Shown: positions 1 to 5,379 of the stretch, in pieces | Numbering within the stretch: position 1 is the first letter of the stretch | Layout: every line of letters starts with the position of its first letter | DNA from: an uncultured Lachnospiraceae bacterium | GTDB lineage: Bacteria > Bacillota > Clostridia > Lachnospirales > Lachnospiraceae | Reading direction: 5' to 3' | Assembly (NCBI GenBank): GCA_910579225.1 | Contig: CAJTTI010000059.1 | Span: 1-5,379 of the forward strand | Length of the DNA: 5,379 bases | Program-made: the position numbers and the translations under genes | The notes under the pieces: model-generated | Told to the model about the DNA's origin: nothing | The model's database searches: none | Seen by the model: only the letters and a program-made list of their open reading frames with translations

Positions 1-42
1 TTAATTTTATCTGCTATAGTTTCAATAATTAAGCGATTATGG

Positions 43-72
43 TTGAGAAAGTTCTTCTATAACATATATAAT
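43..72 (+). promoter_or_regulatory. Sigma-A-type promoter for the small gene at 143
   Basis: TTGAGA at 43-48 serves as the -35 box (4 of 6 consensus bases) and TATAAT at 67-72 is a perfect -10 box. The spacer is 18 bases. Transcription should begin near base 79, giving an untranslated leader of about 60 bases before the gene. The surrounding 140 bases are much richer in A and T than the rest of the window, as expected for a promoter region. The match is by eye; no start-site data are available. Confidence 0.6.
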
Positions 73-125
73 GTACTTCAGGAGATAGGAATATACGGGA
101 AATGCAGGAGTTGAAATTAAGAATG

Positions 126-134
126 AGGAAGGAG
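126..134 (+). promoter_or_regulatory. Ribosome binding site that decides the start of the small gene
   Basis: AGGAAGGAG at 126-134 is a strong Shine-Dalgarno sequence. It lies 8 bases before ATG at 143 but only 2 bases before the in-frame TTG at 137. The spacing favours ATG 143 as the real start. Confidence 0.7.
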
Positions 135-142
135 AATTGGAA

Positions 143-475
143 ATGTCAAATGATATGTGGGTGAAAATGGCTGAGTTCCTGGGCAACTTAAACGGGGAGA
201 ATGTGAACAGGGAAAGTTACATCCGCACTCCGGAGTATGAAGAGGCGCTGACTGCCTGGAAAGAAACCGAGCTGGAGTGGGAAGAATTTTTAAAAACCTT
301 ATCTGCAGAGCAGCAGAATCAGGCGGAAAAAATGAAAGACTGCCTGGAGGACTTTGCGTCTGTTCAGGAGAGAAGGGCATATATCCAGGGATATGCGGAC
401 TGCGTGCAGGTGCTGTTTCATATGGGATTATTAAGGAAAACAGAAGGGTTAAAGTGGCCGGAAAAGATGGAATAA
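143..475 (+). CDS. Small acidic helical protein, function unknown
   Basis: This 110-residue protein starts at ATG 143, with an AGGAAGGAG ribosome site 8 bases upstream; an in-frame TTG at 137 is too close to that site. The protein is charged, rich in Glu and Lys, and predicted by eye to be mainly alpha-helical. It has no signal peptide, membrane segment or metal-binding motif. The middle (about residues 41-70, around WEEFLKTLSAEQQ) and the end (around ERRAYIQGYADCVQVLFHMGLL) resemble the layout of small clostridial proteins that carry a loop 'L-S-x-E-Q' followed by a helix ending in '(A/Y)-x-x-G-(F/Y)'. These are annotated only as domains of unknown function (families such as DUF6664 or DUF6809 come to mind, unverified). 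It appears to be a one-gene transcription unit, with a promoter at 43-72 and an intrinsic terminator at 544-577. Such proteins are often seen in accessory regions. No function is claimed. Confidence 0.75.
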   Translation: MSNDMWVKMAEFLGNLNGENVNRESYIRTPEYEEALTAWKETELEWEEFLKTLSAEQQNQAEKMKDCLEDFASVQERRAYIQGYADCVQVLFHMGLLRKTEGLKWPEKME

Positions 476-543
476 AGCGGAGGTACGGAAGGAATGCTTT
501 GTCTGAATGGTTTGAAGCAGATATAGGACAGGAAAATAATTGC

Positions 544-577
544 AGGGCGGCAATCGTTTGTGATGGCCGTCCTTTTT
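544..577 (+). terminator. Rho-independent terminator after the small gene
   Basis: The arm AGGGCGGC (544-551) pairs with GCCGTCCT (566-573) to form an 8-bp GC-rich stem with one G-U pair. After one A-G mismatch the stem continues with ATC/GAT (553-555 with 562-564), closing a 6-base loop. A run of five T (573-577) follows directly. It sits about 70 bases after the stop codon of the small gene, which is normal for an intrinsic terminator. It also suggests that the open frame through this stretch is 3' untranslated sequence rather than permease coding sequence. Confidence 0.65.
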
Positions 578-579
578 GC

Positions 580-1125
580 GGTAAAGGGGAACTTAGGCCG
601 GGATTAACTGCAGGTGCCGACCGGGCAGCTTTTGACCGGGTGTTGGAGGAATTCTGCAGGCGAGTACCGGGGACGGTCACGGTGTCCTATGAACAGACGG
701 ACCGCCAGTATGCGGAAAGCGAGGCCCAGATCCGTCTGCTGGCCTGGGGCCTGATTCTGTTCATCGGCCTCATAGGAATCCTGAACATTATCAATACAGT
801 TTATACCAATATCCATACCCGGATCACGGAGAACGGCATACAGCGGGCCATGGGTATGAGCGCGGGAAGCCTGTACCAGGTATTTTTGTGGGAAGGGTTC
901 TATTATGGCATCAGTGCGGCGGTGATTGGGTGTATCACCGGATATATCGGCACAGTATTTGTGGAGGCCGGGGCAGCGGATGTCCTGCGGCTGACGGCAG
1001 TTCCCGTGGTTCCCATGGCCTGCGCATCACTTTTTGCCATCGGAGCCTGTATCCTGGCAACCTGTATTCCACTCCGGAAGATCAGCAGGATGAGCATTGT
1101 GGATTCCATTGAACTTGTGGAATAA
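580..1125 (+). pseudogene. C-terminal remnant of an FtsX-domain ABC transporter permease
   Basis: About 180 codons remain, read in frame to TAA at 1123-1125. They encode the final FtsX domain of a MacB/BceB-type permease. A short extracytoplasmic stretch ends in SYEQTDRQYAESEAQ, then come membrane segment 1 (about 739-815), the conserved cytoplasmic loop around ENGIQRAMGMS (about 829-860), membrane segment 2 (about 885-960) and membrane segment 3 (about 1003-1075). The tail CIPLRKISRMSIVDSIELVE is typical of the family's last residues. Full-length members are about 400 to 850 residues and have an ATPase partner, and neither the N-terminal part nor an ATPase is present here. The frame stays open upstream to a GTG at 277, but that stretch overlaps the small gene and its terminator and shows no permease likeness. 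No start codon with a ribosome site exists near the homology start, so I call this a 5'-truncated pseudogene. The exact left boundary (580-620) is uncertain. A translated fragment remains possible but unlikely. Confidence 0.75.
604..613. repeat. 10-base direct repeat, left copy
   Basis: TTAACTGCAG here is repeated exactly at 1188-1197. The two copies bracket the permease remnant and lie close to where permease homology begins and where acetyltransferase homology begins. They may mark a recombination scar. A ten-base match could also be chance. Confidence 0.3.
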
Positions 1126-1187
1126 GAACCCGGAGTCTTCTCAAAATCGGTCAACAGGGTGATAATAGGAGTACGTTTTCCGGCTTT

Positions 1188-1197
1188 TTAACTGCAG
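1188..1197. repeat. 10-base direct repeat, right copy
   Basis: This is the second exact copy of TTAACTGCAG (first copy at 604-613). It lies just before the acetyltransferase remnant. The flanking bases on either side differ between the copies, so the identity is limited to ten bases. Confidence 0.3.
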
Positions 1198-1201
1198 AGG
1201 G

Positions 1202-1497
1202 TATAAGGAAGAGAATCTCCGGTTTTATCTGTGCGAGATGGATGGGAAACCGGTATCCACGGCCTCCACAATCCGGACAGGGGATACGGCGTCTTTGGAA
1301 TTTGTTTCCACCATACAGGAATACCGCAGGAGGAAAGCGGCAATTTCGATATGCTCGCAGGCACTGGGGAGCTTTTTGAAAACGGAGTAAGGGCAGTTAC
1401 GCTCAGCGGTTCGGAGGAGGCCGTTGAACTTTACAGAAAACTGGGGTTCCATGACTGTTTCCATAACATCATCATGCAGTATGATATCCCTGTATAA
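1202..1497 (+). pseudogene. GNAT-family N-acetyltransferase remnant, truncated and frameshifted
   Basis: Two reading frames together give the C-terminal part, about 100 residues, of a GNAT acetyltransferase; these enzymes transfer an acetyl group from acetyl-CoA to an amine. The first part (1202 to about 1372) reads ENLRFYLCEMDGKPVSTAS and then a beta-strand and acetyl-CoA loop equivalent, EFVSTIQEYRRRKAA, where the family normally has V-x-(P/x)-E-Y-R-x-(R/K)-G/A. It then hits TAA at 1388. From about 1373 the next frame continues the homology: LFENGVRAVTLSGSEEAVELYRKLGFHDCF, the typical A-x-x-L-Y-x-K-L-G-F ending, to TAA at 1495-1497. Restoring one T in the five-T run at 1373-1377 would rejoin the frames. 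The N-terminal part of the enzyme (roughly half or more) is missing, and a stop at 1166 blocks the frame upstream. The substrate cannot be inferred. It is almost certainly inactive unless the shift is a sequencing error, and even then it lacks its N-terminus. Confidence 0.7.
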
Positions 1498-1712
1498 GAA
1501 AATCAGTAATTGAAAGGATGTGAAGATACTGGAAACCCTGATTATGGCAGGACATCAGTTTTGTCTTGTCGTAACCCAGCTGGATAAATAGATGTGCAAT
1601 GCTTCTCTGCTGCCAAAATGTGGGGCGCTGCACTACCACAAATGCCAGGTATCTGCTGCGCATGGCGGGAATTCTAAAATAAGAGATATTGATAAAAGGT
1701 GGTCTGACAGAG
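1498..1712. other. Region without a recognised gene upstream of the lipoprotein operon
   Basis: About 215 bases hold no convincing gene. One short forward frame (about 1516-1590) reads KDVKILETLIMAGHQFCLVV and a few more residues before TAG; it may be a decayed fragment, but I do not recognise the family. The operon promoter should lie here. Candidates are weak: TTGTCT (1561-1566) with GATAAA (1583-1588) at a 16-base spacing, or TAAAAT (1675-1680) with no good -35 box. The ribosome site AAGGTGG (1696-1702) lies 10 bases before the ATG at 1713. No convincing terminator or operator was seen. Confidence 0.4.
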
Positions 1713-2960
1713 ATGAAAAACATGGGAAAGCAAAAACTGTTTATTGCTGCAGGTGTCCTTCTTTTTATAGTGTCCGGATGCGGCAAAAAGGCAGAGGAAA
1801 ATCAGGAGATACCGCAAAATGCAGAAGTCAGAGAAGAATATTCGGAAAAGGAACAAATGGGAGAAGACCGTGATTCTGATGGGGAATCCATTGCAGAGCT
1901 TTATCGTGACATTTATGAACAGGCAGTAGAAATGGGAACGGTTGGAGAGCTGGAAGTGACAAGACGCATAGTTGAACGGATCGGAGAATATGGTTATGCC
2001 GTGGTGGACGAAGAAAATCAGATTGACATGGTCGGTTCGGAACAGGTTTTACGCTTTTGCAGATCCGTAGAGGAAGCGCAGGATGACAAACTTACCATAA
2101 TCGCAGTCACCAGTTCCGGCGGATTTATAAAGTATGACCTTCTTACAGCAGAGGGAGCAGTAAATGTAACCAGAGGATATTATCAGTATAGCAATGGGAT
2201 TCCGAAAAACTTAAGTACCGTAAGCTATCCGGCAGAATCGTGGGAATATACGGAAGAAGGCTACCTGCTGTTTGAGGGAAGTTATTATTCCGAAAGCTAT
2301 TATGTGCTTTCCCTCAGTGATGAACCGGAACATACGGCGCTGAGGGTTGAGCCGCTGGATGAAACGTGCAGGGAATTGAACCGACAGTATTTGCTGCCGG
2401 TGGGGTATGGGGGAAATAATCTTTTCCTTACGGACTGGAGCGAGCAGGATTTTGGGAATCTGGATTTTTATGATTTATTTGACAGGTTCTATCCTGATAT
2501 CTATGAACAGCCGGTTCCTTTTACGCCGGATGATGATTTAGACGCCGGAGCTGTTTACAGGATACCGGCAGATGTATTTGAACATGTCATTGAGCGTCAT
2601 TTGCAAATTGATTACGAGGAGCTGCAGAGGAAGGCCGCCTATATCCCGGAGGATCAGACTTATGAATACAGGCCGAGAGGATTTTATGAGGTTGAATATC
2701 CGGATATCCCATATCCGGAGGTGGTCAGTTATACGGAAAATGATGACGGAACGTTAGCTTTGACTGTGAATGCCGTATACCCGGAGGAAAACACCTCCAG
2801 GGCGTATACCCACAAAACCGTGGTCCGTCCCCTTGACGATGGAGGTTTTCAGTATGTATCCAATCAGGTTATTTTTCCGGAGGGCGGCTGTGAGCTGTGG
2901 TGGCATTCAGACCGGCTGACAGAAGACCAGTGGAAGAAAGTATATGGAGGGGATGATTAG
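1713..2960 (+). CDS. Putative lipoprotein of unknown function, tandem paralog 1 of 3
   Basis: This 415-residue exported protein has a lipoprotein signal: basic start (MKNMGKQK), a hydrophobic core at residues 9-20, and the lipobox VSGC with Cys23 as the predicted lipid-modified residue. An acidic, low-complexity linker (residues 24-60) follows. The folded part has an N-terminal segment from about SIAELYRDIYEQA and a C-terminal half with motifs shared with the two downstream genes: TEEGY (180-184), PLDETCRE (214-221), NN and TDW (235-242), IPADVFE (284-290), and PYPEVV with ENDDGT (333-347), followed by a V-x-P-x-DDGGFxYxSN stretch. No catalytic motif is evident. I recall similar uncharacterised Lachnospiraceae lipoproteins, possibly annotated DUF6070, but this is unverified. 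ATG 1713 is preferred over TTG 1689 because the ribosome site AAGGTGG (1696-1702) lies 10 bases before it and the signal peptide begins properly there. It has a longer C-terminal tail, with a WW pair, than paralog 2. It is the first gene of the operon, and its TAG abuts the next start. Confidence 0.85.
   Translation: MKNMGKQKLFIAAGVLLFIVSGCGKKAEENQEIPQNAEVREEYSEKEQMGEDRDSDGESIAELYRDIYEQAVEMGTVGELEVTRRIVERIGEYGYAVVDEENQIDMVGSEQVLRFCRSVEEAQDDKLTIIAVTSSGGFIKYDLLTAEGAVNVTRGYYQYSNGIPKNLSTVSYPAESWEYTEEGYLLFEGSYYSESYYVLSLSDEPEHTALRVEPLDETCRELNRQYLLPVGYGGNNLFLTDWSEQDFGNLDFYDLFDRFYPDIYEQPVPFTPDDDLDAGAVYRIPADVFEHVIERHLQIDYEELQRKAAYIPEDQTYEYRPRGFYEVEYPDIPYPEVVSYTENDDGTLALTVNAVYPEENTSRAYTHKTVVRPLDDGGFQYVSNQVIFPEGGCELWWHSDRLTEDQWKKVYGGDD
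2946..2952 (+). promoter_or_regulatory. Ribosome binding site supporting a TTG start
   Basis: GGAGGGG at 2946-2952 lies inside the last codons of the preceding gene and 8 bases before TTG at 2961. It supports the non-ATG start and suggests that translation of the two genes is coupled. Confidence 0.7.
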
Positions 2961-4241
2961 TTGGAAGATTTAAAGCGGTTGTTCAGAAAGGGGAGTTTCC
3001 TGCTTATCCTGTTATGTTTGGCAGTGGCAGCCGGGAGCTTCTTTACAGGCTTTAAGGAGGACAAAGGCCGAAAGCAGCCGGAGGAATCCTGGGAACCGGC
3101 TATGGAGATTTCCGGCAGCGCTGCCACAGGCAATACCGGGGCAGGAGACAATGGGAAAGAACCACAGGAATCTCTGTCATCACCATATTTTTTAGAAGAG
3201 CCGGACAGCCTGCTCGGTGAAGCTGAAGAAAAAGAACTGGAAAACAGTGCCCTGTCGGCTGCCTTGGAGGTGCAGGAGGTATACAGGTATGCAGCAATAG
3301 AGGAGGATGCGCCCTATACTTATACGGTCAGGGATTTCTCCAGGGAGCAGAGGAACCGGGTAGTATCCATGCTGGGAGAGGCCGGATATGTAAGCGTTAC
3401 TGATGGGGCAAATATGGAAAACCATAACAGTGTCCGGGACTTTTATTCTGCTTATTTAAAAGGGCAGGACAGCCTGGTTACTATTTTTGACGTGAATCTG
3501 GATGGGCTGATCGGTGCTTATACGTTTATACACAGGAAAGGAAACCTGCAGACCTTTTATGTGCAGATCGGATGGAGGGAAGGGGGCGTACCGGAAATCA
3601 TATCTACTGCTGTCAGTGATATTGCGGAGATAAAACTGACAGAAAAAGGATATTTCATTTACGCCTATACGGTACAGCTCTACCATTCCAGCCTGCGCCA
3701 GTTCTGGCGGGCAGCCCCGCTTTCTGACCGGTGCAGGGAGTTGACAGAAAAATATCTGGACGGACTTAGCTATGTCAATTACAATGTCCTTGTAACGGAC
3801 TGGGACAGCAACAACGTGGAGGATATCCTGATGCCATGCATGTTTGAGGACCTGTATCGCATGGATACGGGAGAGATTCTGCGGCCGGAAAATGGGGAGA
3901 TACCTGCAGAGGTATATGAACGGATCATGACCACGTATTTTCCAGTCACAAAGGAACGGATAAGGGAGATATGCGGTTACTGCGCAGACACAGACAGCTA
4001 TCCGTATGAAATGATCTTTTCCAGCCCGTATCCGCCTTTTGGGGAAGTGGTGGGGGATAAGGAGAACCCGGACGGAACGCTGACCCTCTTTGTAGATGGG
4101 GTATGGCCGGATTATAACTCCGACTGTGCGTTTACCAACATCATAACCGTTCAGCCCTTTGATGACGGGACATTCCGTTATTTATCCAATTCCATAGAGA
4201 AAAAGGAGCTGGACATTCCCAACGTATATGATATGAAATAA
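2961..4241 (+). CDS. Putative exported or membrane-anchored protein, tandem paralog 2 of 3
   Basis: This 426-residue protein starts at TTG 2961, immediately after the stop of paralog 1, with GGAGGGG 8 bases upstream. The N-terminus has a basic stretch (KRLFRK) and a hydrophobic segment (residues 12-29). The only Cys there (Cys19) follows L-L-L rather than a small residue, so there is no lipobox. The segment is either an uncleaved anchor or a signal peptide cut near VAAGS. A low-complexity Gly/Glu/Ser-rich linker runs to about residue 95. The C-terminal half repeats the family motifs in the same order: TEKGY (227-231), PLSDRCRE (253-260), TDW (279-281), IPAEVYE (314-320), and PYPPFGEVV with ENPDGTLTL (356-376), then QPFDDGTFRYLSN. 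It aligns with the other two paralogs over most of its length but is clearly diverged, so the duplication is old. The function is unknown. The pattern suggests a surface protein held at the membrane differently from its lipoprotein neighbours. Confidence 0.85.
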   Translation: MEDLKRLFRKGSFLLILLCLAVAAGSFFTGFKEDKGRKQPEESWEPAMEISGSAATGNTGAGDNGKEPQESLSSPYFLEEPDSLLGEAEEKELENSALSAALEVQEVYRYAAIEEDAPYTYTVRDFSREQRNRVVSMLGEAGYVSVTDGANMENHNSVRDFYSAYLKGQDSLVTIFDVNLDGLIGAYTFIHRKGNLQTFYVQIGWREGGVPEIISTAVSDIAEIKLTEKGYFIYAYTVQLYHSSLRQFWRAAPLSDRCRELTEKYLDGLSYVNYNVLVTDWDSNNVEDILMPCMFEDLYRMDTGEILRPENGEIPAEVYERIMTTYFPVTKERIREICGYCADTDSYPYEMIFSSPYPPFGEVVGDKENPDGTLTLFVDGVWPDYNSDCAFTNIITVQPFDDGTFRYLSNSIEKKELDIPNVYDMK

Positions 4242-4249
4242 AGGAAGGA
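4241..4249 (+). promoter_or_regulatory. Ribosome binding site of paralog 3
   Basis: AAGGAAGGA overlaps the last base of the paralog 2 stop codon and sits 5 bases before ATG 4255. The tight packing supports a single operon for all three paralogs. Confidence 0.6.
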
Positions 4250-4254
4250 TTTCC

Positions 4255-5379
4255 ATGGAAATAAGAAAAATATATATCCAGACTATTATTATAATGATGG
4301 CAGGATTTTTGTGTGCCTGTGGAGGAAAAAAGCAGGAGGAGTTTTCACTGTCCGGCGCCATAGAAGGCGGGGAAGAACCTTCTTTGGCAGAGAGCAGGGA
4401 AGATAATGACAAAAAAGGGCGTTGGGAAAAAGGATATGATCTTCCGGTTGATGAAAACGAAAGGAAAGAAGCGGAAGCTGACTTAAGGGCCGCGTTGGAA
4501 TTGACCAGGGACATTTACCAAGAAGCGGACAAAGGCGATGCTTCAAACGTGGTTTTATCAGAGGAAGTTTTAATTCAATTAAAAGAGAAGCTAAAGACTA
4601 TGGGCATGCCGGTCACAGGGAGCGAACCGTACCAGGTTATGGAGAACTGGCAGGAGATGGAGCGGTTTTTACAGGATGCCGGAGTGGGAAAGGCCGGGAC
4701 CGTGCTCCTGTACCGGATTCATAGAGACGGAGGAATCGGAAGGTTTCAATATCAGTATGATGGAGAAAATTTGTATGTGCTGGCAGCAAATATGACATGG
4801 GGGAAAGATGAAACACCGATGCCTGCGTACATTTCCTATACAAGAATAAAAGAATGGCGGTATACGGAAAAAGGATATTTCTGCTATGAATTATGTGTAC
4901 CGGAACCTCCGGAAGTATCGGAGATTGTTGATGGAAGCTGCCTGGTCAGAGTGAGGCCCCTGCCACAGGAGTGCCGTGAAGTGTCCGAAAAATGTGTGCT
5001 TCCATTGGGGTATCAGGGAAATAACCTGTTATGCTCCAACTGGGACAGGGAGAGCCTGGATAAACTGGATTATAACGGGATTTATGAATATTTTTATGGG
5101 ATGAAATATGACAGGCGGTTTGAACCGGAGCAGTATCCCCATGGGATACCGGCAGAAGAGTTTGAAGAGACCATCATGGATTACCTTCCGGTTTCCAGGG
5201 AGGAGATTCGGCAGTGGGCCGTGTTTGATGAAGGGCGTCAAGTCTACCGATGGGAGAGACTGGGGTGCGGAAATTACGCACCCAGTTTCTTCGGTACTTC
5301 TGTTCCCGAGGTGACACAGATCAGGGAAAATGAAGATGGAACATTTACCCTGACTGTGGATGCGGTATGCCAGATGATT
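4255..5379 (+). CDS. Putative lipoprotein of unknown function, tandem paralog 3 of 3 (partial)
   Basis: An uninterrupted frame of 375 codons runs from ATG 4255 to the window end, so the 3' part is missing (about 40-60 residues by comparison with its neighbours). The ribosome site AAGGAAGGA (4241-4249) is 5 bases upstream and overlaps the stop of paralog 2; there is no terminator between them. The signal peptide has the hydrophobic core IIIMMAGFL and the lipobox LCAC, with Cys22 as the predicted modified residue. A Glu/Gly/Lys-rich linker follows to about residue 75. Family motifs are TEKGY (204-208), PLPQECRE (235-242), NN and SNW (256-263), IPAEEFE (298-304), VPEV (350-353) and ENEDGTFTLTV (358-368). 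It is closer to paralog 1 than to paralog 2 in keeping a true lipobox and the LPxGYxGNNL stretch. The short beginning of the folded part (LTRDIYQEA) matches paralog 1's LYRDIYEQA. The function is unknown. Confidence 0.85.
   Translation, partial: MEIRKIYIQTIIIMMAGFLCACGGKKQEEFSLSGAIEGGEEPSLAESREDNDKKGRWEKGYDLPVDENERKEAEADLRAALELTRDIYQEADKGDASNVVLSEEVLIQLKEKLKTMGMPVTGSEPYQVMENWQEMERFLQDAGVGKAGTVLLYRIHRDGGIGRFQYQYDGENLYVLAANMTWGKDETPMPAYISYTRIKEWRYTEKGYFCYELCVPEPPEVSEIVDGSCLVRVRPLPQECREVSEKCVLPLGYQGNNLLCSNWDRESLDKLDYNGIYEYFYGMKYDRRFEPEQYPHGIPAEEFEETIMDYLPVSREEIRQWAVFDEGRQVYRWERLGCGNYAPSFFGTSVPEVTQIRENEDGTFTLTVDAVCQMI

Noticed and set aside
277..580. GTG at 277 as the start of an intact 282-residue permease
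   Set aside because: The stretch 277-475 overlaps the better-supported small gene in another frame, there is no ribosome site at 277, and the protein before about residue 105 shows no permease features. An intrinsic terminator also lies at 544-577.
117..680. Reverse-strand open frame of 187 codons rich in Pro and Ser
   Set aside because: It lies opposite the small gene, its terminator and the start of the permease remnant. Its composition is typical of an antisense shadow, and it has no recognisable domain or ribosome site.
1231..1497. Intact 88-residue gene
   Set aside because: Only its C-terminal half matches acetyltransferases. The matching upstream sequence lies in another frame, so this is part of a frameshifted remnant.
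1528..1566. Possible hairpin CTGAT/ATCAG followed by TTTT as a terminator of the remnant region
   Set aside because: The stem is only 5 bp, the loop is 11 bases, and the T run is short and interrupted. It is too weak to call.
1689..1712. TTG at 1689 as the start of paralog 1
   Set aside because: The ribosome site AAGGTGG lies downstream of this TTG and in front of ATG 1713. The ATG also gives a normal signal peptide.
1472..1873. Small open frames on both strands around the operon leader (forward 1592-1873, reverse 1472-1786 and 1674-1856)
   Set aside because: They overlap the lipoprotein signal region in other frames or have odd composition, with no family likeness and no ribosome site.
3006..3020. 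Cys19 of paralog 2 as a lipidation site
   Set aside because: The preceding residues are I-L-L. The lipobox needs a small residue (Gly, Ala or Ser) just before the Cys.

Overview
The window looks like chromosomal or accessory DNA from a gut-type Gram-positive Clostridia, most likely a Lachnospiraceae member. The basis is roughly even base composition, strong GGAGG-type ribosome binding sites, TTG as an alternative start codon, lipoprotein signal peptides of Gram-positive style, and an FtsX-type permease fragment and a GNAT fragment that resemble proteins of that family. This assignment is inference; no rRNA or marker gene is present.

The layout has two halves. Bases 1-1712 are a patchwork. 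An AT-rich leader carries a convincing sigma-A-type promoter (43-72). It drives a small acidic helical protein of unknown function (143-475), which is followed by an intrinsic terminator (544-577). Immediately after that self-contained unit lies the C-terminal third or less of an FtsX-domain ABC-transporter permease with no start of its own (580-1125). Next comes a GNAT acetyltransferase remnant, truncated at the 5' end and split by a one-base frameshift in a T run (1202-1497). A stretch of about 215 bases without a recognisable gene follows.

Bases 1713-5379 hold three tandem, same-strand genes for diverged paralogous exported proteins of about 400 residues. They are packed as an operon: 0 bases between genes 1 and 2, 13 bases between genes 2 and 3, and no terminator between them. 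The third gene runs off the window end. Genes 1 and 3 have clear lipoboxes. Gene 2 has a hydrophobic N-terminus but no lipobox. All three share a C-terminal half with the same ordered motifs: TE(K/E)GY, PLxxxCRE, (T/S)(D/N)W, IPAxx(F/Y)E, and E(V/I)Vxxx-EN-x-DGT-x-x-L-x-V. I recognise this as a family of uncharacterised clostridial lipoproteins. From memory it may be the one annotated DUF6070, but I could not verify that. The proteins presumably act together or alternatively on the outer face of the membrane; their function is unknown.

No RNA gene, CRISPR array, complete insertion sequence or origin was seen.
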